DNA from: Acidobacteriaceae bacterium
GTDB taxonomy: Bacteria; Acidobacteriota; Terriglobia; Terriglobales; Acidobacteriaceae
Assembly (NCBI GenBank): GCA_027452245.1
Contig: DAIDGW010000118.1
Span: forward strand, 1 to 45,909
Direction: 5' to 3'
Length of the DNA: 45,909 nucleotides
The position numbers and the translations under genes are program-made. Within the stretch, counting starts at the first letter, position 1. Each line of letters opens with the position of its first letter. Below the pieces are notes generated by a model. It searched no databases. It was given only the letters and a program-made list of their open reading frames with translations, and was not told where the DNA came from. Below, in pieces: positions 33,676 to 42,800 of the stretch.

Positions 33676-34734
33676 TTAGTTCCGTATATCCCCCATCAAC
33701 CGCTCGATCTCGCTCTTCACATCCGCAGTCAGCGGCAGCAGCGGCAAGCGTGGCACGCCCCCAAAATATCCATTCAGATCCATCGCATACTTGATGCCCG
33801 GGATGCCAAACTCCCCGCCCACGCGCTGCGCCGCCTCTGCAATGCGCTCCTGCTTCAGTTTCGCCAATTCCGCGTCGCCTTCTTTCCACGCCGCATAGAT
33901 CTCGTAGCACGCCGTTGGCGCCGCGTTCGCAAACGCAAGAATCGCGCCCACTGCCCCCGCATCGAGCGACGCATGCAGCTTGTGCGCCGCTCCCACCAGC
34001 ACCTGGAACCCAATTTCTTTCTGCCGCGTCTTCAATTTTCCGACCACGCTGACCGCCGACGACGAAGGCTTTCCACCTCCCGCCAGCGCGCCTACCGGAA
34101 CCAGTTCCCCGCCATCGCTGCTCGCCGCCTTGAGCATGCGCGGCGTCACTGCCTCAAAGGTTTCGGTGACGGTGGCCGAGCGCTTCACGTGACGCGTACC
34201 TTCCACCATCTTGCGGACTTTCTCGACGTCTCCGCTCGACTCCTTGATCCCAATCAGATTCGGATGCTCCGCCAGTTCGATCACGACCTCCGCCGGGATG
34301 TCGTATCCAGTAGCCTGCGGAAAGTTGTAAATGATCACTGGCAGCGGAGACCGGTCCGCCACCGTACGGTAAAACGCCAGCATATTCGCCGGTTGCATCT
34401 GCCGTTTGTAGTAATGCGGAGTCCGCACCATGGCCACGTCATAGCCAAGTTCCGCCGCGCATTCGGTCAGGCGCAACGTTTCGCTCGCCGATTCGATGCC
34501 CGTTCCCGCCACCAGAACTTTATTCGGCGCAGCCGCTTCCCGCGCCACCTTCAGCACGTCCCGGCGCTCCTGGTCCGAAAGCAGGATCGCTTCTCCCGTC
34601 GATCCCAGCACCACGATGCCGCTCACCGGCGTGCGCGAATAGCGCTCCGCGTTGTGCTCCAGCTTTTTGAAGTAGACGTTGCCGTCGGGATAAAACGGCG
34701 TCGAAATGGGAGGAAGAATTCCTTGCAGTAACAT
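33676..34734 (-). CDS. DapA-superfamily aldolase/synthase with central insertion
   Basis: A 352-residue member of the dihydrodipicolinate synthase / N-acetylneuraminate lyase family. Motifs: VVLGSTGEAILLSDQER (the xTGE loop), catalytic Tyr136 in IIYNFPQATGYD and the Schiff-base Lys164 in IGIKESSGD. The fold should end near 295 residues; here about 55 extra residues (about 187-243, Ser/Gly/Lys-rich) lie after the sixth strand region. GGAGGTAATCCC before the ATG at 34734 fixes the start over the upstream GTG. It follows carB by 67 bp. The product could be 4-hydroxy-tetrahydrodipicolinate, or a keto-acid aldolase product; sequence alone does not settle it. Confidence 0.85.
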   Translation of the reverse strand: MLLQGILPPISTPFYPDGNVYFKKLEHNAERYSRTPVSGIVVLGSTGEAILLSDQERRDVLKVAREAAAPNKVLVAGTGIESASETLRLTECAAELGYDVAMVRTPHYYKRQMQPANMLAFYRTVADRSPLPVIIYNFPQATGYDIPAEVVIELAEHPNLIGIKESSGDVEKVRKMVEGTRHVKRSATVTETFEAVTPRMLKAASSDGGELVPVGALAGGGKPSSSAVSVVGKLKTRQKEIGFQVLVGAAHKLHASLDAGAVGAILAFANAAPTACYEIYAAWKEGDAELAKLKQERIAEAAQRVGGEFGIPGIKYAMDLNGYFGGVPRLPLLPLTADVKSEIERLMGDIRN

Positions 34735-34801
34735 GGGATTACCTCCAGCAACCAAAGCGTATCACTTCTTCGGCACACGCCTCGGGGTTTCCTCTGTCAG
34801 G

Positions 34802-38104
<3,303 letters not shown>

Positions 38105-38134
38105 TTAATTAATATCTAAATCTCTCATCCCACC

Positions 38135-38276
38135 AATTCACTCCCAATGTCATCCCGACCGGAGCATTCCGTTCTCGCAGAGAACGGAATGCGGAATGGA
38201 GGGACCTGCTGTTCCCCACCACCATTTCTCCCGCCCAACAGCAATTCCCCCGCCAACCCGGATCATAGAATTATTT
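38135..38276. repeat. Palindromic repeat, copy A (downstream of GIY-YIG gene)
   Basis: Bases 38135-38242 repeat at 38631-38738 with 2 mismatches in 108. Inside is a perfect 13-bp hairpin (38164-38176 / 38180-38192, loop GCA). The left terminal sequence TGTCATCCCGA is at 38148-38158. A degenerate right end (38257-38276) matches copy B at 15 of 20 positions and contains the stop codon of the GIY-YIG gene. Confidence 0.92.
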
Positions 38277-38624
38277 TCCATGGGCGGCTGCTAATTTCTC
38301 CCGGGCCTTTGAATCCGGCTCAAACTGGTGCCTCACAAACCAGTCCGCGGCCAGATCGTCCCAAGTCGGGTTGCGCTGCGCGATCAGCCATTCCTTTTTC
38401 GTTCGGTTCCAGCGCTTCAACTGCTTCTCACGGTCGATAGCATTATTCACATCATCAAATGATTCGTAATACACCAAGCGATGACAGCGATACTGCTTCG
38501 TGAATCCATCCATCATGCTGTTCTTGTGTTCCCAAACGCGGCGGCGCAAGTCATTCGTCATTCCGGTGTACAAAGCACGCGATTTGCTGGCGACCATGTA
38601 CACGAAATAGATGTGCTCTTTCAT
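38271..38624 (-). CDS. GIY-YIG nuclease-domain protein inserted between carA and carB
   Basis: A 117-residue single-domain protein. The GIY-YIG core reads YFVYMVASKSRALYTGMT, then NDLRRRVWEHK with the catalytic-Arg helix, and later YYESFDDVNNAIDREKQLK with the metal-binding Glu region and KRWNRTKKEWLI. This is the short stand-alone branch (YhbQ/UPF0213-like) with an extra C-terminal tail (RNPTWDDLAADWFV). The start lies 6 bp from repeat copy B, and the stop codon falls inside the right end of copy A. The GGAG that could serve as ribosome-binding site is the end of copy B. The car genes on both sides mark it as an insertion. Role in mobility is inferred. Confidence 0.9.
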   Translation of the reverse strand: MKEHIYFVYMVASKSRALYTGMTNDLRRRVWEHKNSMMDGFTKQYRCHRLVYYESFDDVNNAIDREKQLKRWNRTKKEWLIAQRNPTWDDLAADWFVRHQFEPDSKAREKLAAAHGK

Positions 38625-38630
38625 GCCTCT

Positions 38631-38760
38631 AATTCACTCCCAATGTCATCCCGACCGGAGCATTCCGTTCTCGCAGAGAACGGAATGCGGAGTGGAGGGA
38701 CCTGCTGTTCCCCACCACCATTTCTCCCGGCCAACAGCGCTCGGGATGACAGAGTTATTT
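38631..38760. repeat. Palindromic repeat, copy B (complete element)
   Basis: It has terminal inverted repeats TGTCATCCCGA (38644-38654) and TCGGGATGACA (38741-38751), 11 of 11 complementary, enclosing the perfect 13-bp hairpin at 38660-38688. The 108-bp core is 98% identical to copy A and in the same orientation. This is MITE- or REP-like. Confidence 0.92.
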
Positions 38761-38799
38761 CACACGGCGCACCTTACGGCGCCCCCTTTCAAAGTCCCT

Positions 38800-39231
38800 T
38801 TACATCTCAGATCGCAGTGCGGTCTTGAAATGACCCTTCGCATCGATTTCAAATAACCGGTACCCGCACGCAGCACTGACAGGCTGATCAGCATCGAGCG
38901 CAACCGCTAGCCGGAACAATCTCTTCTGGTAGCGCACCGCGAGCCAGTATCGGCCAGGGTCTACGTTTTTGAATTCGAAGGCTCCCTCTTTATCAGTGAT
39001 CGCGGTGAAAAATGGATGGGAGTTGCGGCAGCATGCGATTCCCTCTTCCCAGGGATAAAGTTCGAGTTTCACATCGCTCAGCTGTTCTGAGTCCATCCCG
39101 CCTCCGGAAACGGGAGTGACAAAACTCAGCTCGCCACACAACCGATCGAAGCTCACAAACTTTGGCGAAGATTGTGCCGACAAGACAGGAACGATCGCCA
39201 TCAGCCATAGGCAGCAGAACGTCAATCGCAT
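38800..39231 (-). CDS. Small exported protein of unknown function, coupled to carA
   Basis: A 143-residue protein with a signal peptide (RLTFCCLWLMAIVPVLSAQ). The ATG at 39231 lies 2 bp after the carA stop, with GGAAGGGG before it, so it is chosen over an upstream in-frame start. The C-terminal half, AITDKEGAFEFKNVDPGRYW, is the end of a carboxypeptidase-regulatory or SdrD-B-like beta domain. Several cysteines (ACCRNSH, AACGY) suggest disulfides. An exported protein coupled to carA is odd; its stop is 40 bp from repeat copy B. Confidence 0.75.
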   Translation of the reverse strand: MRLTFCCLWLMAIVPVLSAQSSPKFVSFDRLCGELSFVTPVSGGGMDSEQLSDVKLELYPWEEGIACCRNSHPFFTAITDKEGAFEFKNVDPGRYWLAVRYQKRLFRLAVALDADQPVSAACGYRLFEIDAKGHFKTALRSEM

Positions 39232-39233
39232 CT

Positions 39234-40364
39234 TCACCCCTTCCACTCCTCCATCATCTTGGTGAACTCCTTGAACAGATAATGCGAGTCATGGGGGCCG
39301 GGCGCGGCTTCCGGATGATATTGCACACTGAACAGCGGCAGATTCTTATGCCGCATGCCTTCCAGCGTCTGGTCGTTTAAGTCGACGTGCGTGAATTCCA
39401 CTTCGCTCTCCGGCAGTGAATCCGGATCGACCGCGAAATTATGGTTGTGCGCGGTGATCTCGATCTTCCCCGTCTTCAACTGCTTCACCGGATGATTCCC
39501 GCCATGATGCCCAAACTTCAGCTTGAACGTCTTCCCGCCCAGCGCGATTCCCGTCAACTGATGTCCCAGGCAGATGCCGAAGATTGGCTGGCGTCCCATC
39601 AAGCGGCGAATCGAGTCCACCGCATACATGCACGGTTCGGGATCGCCCGGGCCATTCGACAGGAACACGCCGTCGGGCTTGAGTGCGAGCACATCTTCCG
39701 CCGGAGTCTGCGCCGGAACCACCGTCACCTTGCATCCCTCGCCGCGCAGCTTCCGCAGTATGTTCTGCTTGATGCCGAAATCGTAGGCCACCACATGAAA
39801 CCGCTCCGGCTCGTCTTTTACCCCGACCACCGCAATCGGCTCGTGCGAGCGCTCGCCCACTTCCCACACATACGGACGGCTGGTGCTCACCACTTTCGCC
39901 AGATCGGTCCCATCCATTTTCGGAATTGAGCGCGCCTTGGCAATAAGTTTGTCGGCGTCGCTCTCGATGGTCGAGACCACGCCGCGCATCACGCCGTTGT
40001 CGCGCAGATGTCGCACCAGAGCGCGCGTGTCGATGTCGGAAAGCACCGGAACCTTGAACTGCTCCAGGTATTCTTCCGCGACCTGCTGCGAGCGCCAGTT
40101 CGAACTGATCCTCGAAAACTCGCGCACAATCAGGCCCTCGATCCACGGACGCGTGGCCTCGTTGTCCTCCTGATTGGTGCCGTAATTTCCGATTTCTGGG
40201 TTCGTCAGAACGACGATCTGTCCGGAATAGGAAGGATCGGTGAAGATTTCCTGGTAGCCGGTGATGGAAGTATTAAAAACGACTTCGCCGTAACATTCGC
40301 CTTTGGCGCCGTAGCCTTTGCCTCGGAAGACTCTGCCGTCTTCCAGCGCAAGGATAGCCTGCAT
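39234..40364 (-). CDS. carA: Carbamoyl-phosphate synthase small subunit (glutaminase)
   Basis: A 376-residue glutamine amidotransferase that supplies ammonia to CarB. The N-terminal domain reads [35 protein letters not shown] and TNPEIGNYG. The class I GATase site has the nucleophile Cys in [31 protein letters not shown]-like [12 protein letters not shown], and the His-Glu pair in [16 protein letters not shown]. Length is normal. GGGAGG lies 8 nt before the ATG. The first gene of the car operon: carA, the small exported protein, the GIY-YIG unit, then carB. Confidence 0.97.
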   Translation of the reverse strand: MQAILALEDGRVFRGKGYGAKGECYGEVVFNTSITGYQEIFTDPSYSGQIVVLTNPEIGNYGTNQEDNEATRPWIEGLIVREFSRISSNWRSQQVAEEYLEQFKVPVLSDIDTRALVRHLRDNGVMRGVVSTIESDADKLIAKARSIPKMDGTDLAKVVSTSRPYVWEVGERSHEPIAVVGVKDEPERFHVVAYDFGIKQNILRKLRGEGCKVTVVPAQTPAEDVLALKPDGVFLSNGPGDPEPCMYAVDSIRRLMGRQPIFGICLGHQLTGIALGGKTFKLKFGHHGGNHPVKQLKTGKIEITAHNHNFAVDPDSLPESEVEFTHVDLNDQTLEGMRHKNLPLFSVQYHPEAAPGPHDSHYLFKEFTKMMEEWKG

Positions 40365-40583
40365 TGTCGCTCCGGGAGGTGGATTTTAAAGAGTTTATCA
40401 GGGAAGAATATACAGGCCAAATCCGCCAGGCGCTGCACAAATTTGCTGTGCAAAATAAAATTCTCCCGGATAGCGAAAACATGCGGGAACGCCGCCAATT
40501 TTTTACGTGATCCCGATTTTGCGCTGACACTTTGGACAATGCCGCTCGCGTCTCGTTCATTCACGCCTAACCCTGGCCACCAG

Positions 40584-40631
40584 AAAAAATATTGAGGACC
40601 TTTCCGCCACCTGGAAAAGTCAAGACCTCAA
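40584..40631 (-). terminator. Terminator-like hairpin upstream of carA
   Basis: On the minus strand TTGAGG (40631-40626) pairs with CCTCAA (40597-40592), enclosing a second pairing (CTTTTCC with GGAAAGG) around a GGTGGC-type loop; TATTTTTT follows at once. It may end lepB transcription 270 nt after its stop, or act as an attenuator in the carA leader. Confidence 0.6.
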
Positions 40632-40776
40632 AAGTAGACCTTTGCACCAGCATTGCAGCGAACCCCCGCAAACTACTCAGGAATCAGCTCTTACCAGGGT
40701 CGCCGCCTGTGTAAATAACCGTCAATAACTCATTTATTTTCATATATATGAAGACGCCAGTTAAATCGATTTATGA

Positions 40777-40876
40777 AGCCACTGGTGAAGCCGGAGATGG
40801 CTGCGAGGAGAGCTTCGGGCGAGCCGCTGATCGCCCCTCTGAGGGCAGCAGAACGCTGCCGTGAGCTGTGTCAGAG
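40777..40876. ncRNA. Candidate structured RNA (nested hairpins), strand unknown
   Basis: Four pairings lie in 100 bp: AGCCA/TGGCT (40777-40781, 40798-40802), GGGCGA/TCGCCC (40817-40822, 40831-40836), GGCAGC/GCTGCC (40844-40849, 40855-40860), and CTCTGA/TCAGAG (40837-40842, 40871-40876), the last enclosing the third. I match it to no known riboswitch or RNA family. It could be a leader of carA, an sRNA, or simply the lepB 3' UTR. Confidence 0.35.
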
Positions 40877-40900
40877 AACGATTAGATTGCCTCAACACCG

Positions 40901-41512
40901 CTACCGCACCCGGCCCACCTTATCCATGGGCCAGTAGCCGAACACCGCCTTGCCGTAAATGTAACTCTGATTGACCGGGCCGAAGTCGCGGCTGTCGTTC
41001 GACATCGAGCGATGATCGCCCAGCACGAAAAAGCAATGCGCGGGAACGATGGTTTCCGGGTAAGAACGTGTGTCGGTGTAGTTTTCCGGAACGTAATCTT
41101 CATCCAGCGCCTGCCCATTCACATAGACCTGCCCGTTGTCGATGCGAATGTGGTCGCCGGCTACTCCGATCACCCGCTTAATGTAGCTTTTCGATGGATC
41201 GCGCGGGTAGCGGAATACCACAATGTCCCCTCGCTCGATCGGCTCCAGCCGGTAGACAAATTTATTGACGAAGATGCGCTCCTGGTCCTGCAGGCCCGGC
41301 ATCATGCTTGTTCCCTCAACTTTGACCGGCTGGTAAATGAAAATGATGATGAAGGCAGAAATGGCGAGAGACACGATCAGGTCTCGCAGCCACACGCCAA
41401 TCGACGGCCTCGGCTTCACCGCCGGCGTAACTTCCGGGGTAACGGGTGTGGGTTCGGCCGCCACGAGCTGTGCGCTCACCATGTCGTTCTTCGTGCTCTG
41501 TGGCTCCGGCAT
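40901..41512 (-). CDS. lepB: Signal peptidase I
   Basis: A 203-residue membrane serine-lysine protease that removes signal peptides from exported preproteins. After a Pro/Thr-rich cytoplasmic start comes one transmembrane helix (residues about 44-60). Catalytic Ser69 is in VEGTSMMPGL and catalytic Lys112 in [12 protein letters not shown]. Box E reads LGDHRSMSNDSRDFG. Single-helix, compact form as in Gram-positive and many acidobacterial enzymes. Divergent from the exported PCYCGC-type gene, 83 bp apart. Confidence 0.96.
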   Translation of the reverse strand: MPEPQSTKNDMVSAQLVAAEPTPVTPEVTPAVKPRPSIGVWLRDLIVSLAISAFIIIFIYQPVKVEGTSMMPGLQDQERIFVNKFVYRLEPIERGDIVVFRYPRDPSKSYIKRVIGVAGDHIRIDNGQVYVNGQALDEDYVPENYTDTRSYPETIVPAHCFFVLGDHRSMSNDSRDFGPVNQSYIYGKAVFGYWPMDKVGRVR

Positions 41513-41595
41513 GCGGTTCTATTCTATACAGAAGCGACTTAAGTACGCTTTTGTTGCCTCGGCGAAGAGGTTACAATAGCGCGAACCGAGGATCT

Positions 41596-42081
41596 ATGAA
41601 ACTCTCTTTTTCCACTAGCCAGATCTTTCACCGCGCCTTCGCGCTGTCTTTTCTTTTTCTCGTGACCATTTCGCTCTCGGCGCAATGGATCGCGCCTCAG
41701 GAGGAAGAAGGAGGAATTCCGGCCTATAATTCCGCACCTCCGCCCAAAGGCACGAAGCTGCCCGCGATTCTCGGCAAAGATCAACTCTGGGGTGAGGACG
41801 CGCAACATCCTTACCAGACTCACGCCTACGAACTCGCGTCCAGGATCCCCGTCGTGCTGCACCAGCAGCCTTGCTACTGCTACTGCGATCGTATCGGCCA
41901 CAACAGTCTGCACAGCTGCTTTGAAGGCACACATGGCGCCCGCTGCTCGACGTGCCTGAAAGAGCTCTACTATTCGTACGTGCAGCACAAGAAGGGAAAA
42001 ACCGCGGCGCAGATCCGCGACGGCATTATCAAAGGCGAATGGAAGCAGATCGATCTGCAGACGGCCGCTTCGATTAATTAA
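41596..42081 (+). CDS. Exported PCYCGC-motif-family protein
   Basis: A 161-residue protein with a signal peptide (residues 1 to about 29, LSFLFLVTISLSAQ). The body has the motif QPCYCYCDRIGHNSLHSCF, then ARCSTCLKE and a C-terminal helix TAAQIRDGIIKGEW. This matches the PCYCGC family (uncharacterised secreted or lipoprotein domain), with CYCYC instead of CYCGC. The Cys cluster and nearby His suggest copper, heme or metal binding, not shown. GAGGAT just before the ATG at 41596 sets the start; the frame is open further upstream but those residues overlap the lepB promoter side. Confidence 0.85.
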   Translation: MKLSFSTSQIFHRAFALSFLFLVTISLSAQWIAPQEEEGGIPAYNSAPPPKGTKLPAILGKDQLWGEDAQHPYQTHAYELASRIPVVLHQQPCYCYCDRIGHNSLHSCFEGTHGARCSTCLKELYYSYVQHKKGKTAAQIRDGIIKGEWKQIDLQTAASIN

Positions 42082-42295
42082 GAACCTCGCGCTCCAACGC
42101 ACTTCTATCTATCGCTCTGGATGGTGCGGCGCCAGTCACATCTCGACAAATCGCGGCAGTTTTCAGCCGGCAAACTCGCGGAACTCATCTCCCCATGCGT
42201 GCCCGATCACTCTACCTTTACCGTCCACAACTCCTCGTGTTAACCTGTAACTGTCACAAGGACAAACGAATACAGACAGGAGCACATCAGGTTAA

Positions 42296-42562
42296 GTGCT
42301 AGCCAGAGAGCAAAAGCAATCCCTCATTGACCAGCATCGCACCCACGCGACCGACACCGGAAGCCCGGAGGTCCAAATCGCGCTGCTGAGCGAGCGCATC
42401 GGCCAGTTGACGGAGCACTTCAAGACGCACCAGAAAGACCACGGCTCGCGCCGCGGCCTTCTTATGCTGGTCAGCAAGCGCCGTCGCTTGCTCGACTATC
42501 TCAAGAAATACGATTCCGAGCGTTATAAGAGCGTCATCGGGAAACTCGGCATCCGCAAGTAG
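42296..42562 (+). CDS. rpsO: Ribosomal protein S15
   Basis: An 88-residue small-subunit protein that binds the central domain of 16S rRNA. The hallmark reads [20 protein letters not shown], then [20 protein letters not shown] and LLDYLKKYD. The start is GTG: an in-frame TAA (42293-42295) touches it directly, and no ATG follows until inside the conserved body, so the start is forced. AGGAG lies 12 nt upstream. pnp follows, the usual rpsO-pnp arrangement. In E. coli S15 represses its own translation. Confidence 0.97.
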   Translation: MLAREQKQSLIDQHRTHATDTGSPEVQIALLSERIGQLTEHFKTHQKDHGSRRGLLMLVSKRRRLLDYLKKYDSERYKSVIGKLGIRK

Positions 42563-42588
42563 CTCTTCTGCGGACTGCCAGGGCCATC

Positions 42589-42726
42589 GTGTATCTGCCG
42601 AGATTTCCGGGAGTCAATCCCCCGGACAGCGAGGAACTTTCCACCGGTGCGATTCTCAAGCGCAATGACATCTTCCACGGCCACACTTGGCGTGTGTCCA
42701 CCGGATACGAGGGTGCCCCATTCTAA
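42589..42726 (+). CDS. Possible 45-aa protein between rpsO and pnp
   Basis: A GTG-started frame (VYLPRFPGVNPPDSEELSTG and on) ends with TAA at 42724-42726. Third-position G+C is about 60%, and a CAGGG lies 6 nt before the GTG. The same stretch carries short hairpins and may be only the pnp leader. No family recognised. Confidence 0.3.
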   Translation: MYLPRFPGVNPPDSEELSTGAILKRNDIFHGHTWRVSTGYEGAPF

Positions 42727-42800
42727 TGACGCGATGTCTGCGGCATCAGGGTGGGAACTTTCTCTGACCTGAGCCCTGCAAAGAAAAGGATCCTTCCATC

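Larger units (their letters stand above)
40365..40900. other. 536-bp intergenic region with dense secondary structure (lepB-carA)
   Basis: No gene is recognised on either strand. It contains, from the carA side: a plain leader of about 220 bp, a terminator-like hairpin (40584-40631), the perfect palindrome TTCATATATATGAA (40739-40752), and a block of nested hairpins (40777-40876). As both flanking genes are on the minus strand, it holds the lepB 3' end and the carA promoter/leader. Confidence 0.7.

Noticed and set aside
38135-38760. CRISPR array
   Set aside because: Only two copies, 496 bp apart, of a 108-bp palindromic unit with a gene between; no regular spacers or cas genes.
38135-38760. 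Classical insertion sequence
   Set aside because: No transposase (DDE, Y1 or serine) is present; the only enzyme between the repeats is GIY-YIG.
40777-40876. Cobalamin, RNase P or SRP RNA
   Set aside because: GCCACTG and GAGGAGAG fragments recall parts of these RNAs, but the rest of their conserved cores is missing.
42121-42243. 40-codon ATG frame upstream of rpsO
   Set aside because: No ribosome-binding site and no family-like sequence; more likely the rpsO leader or promoter region.
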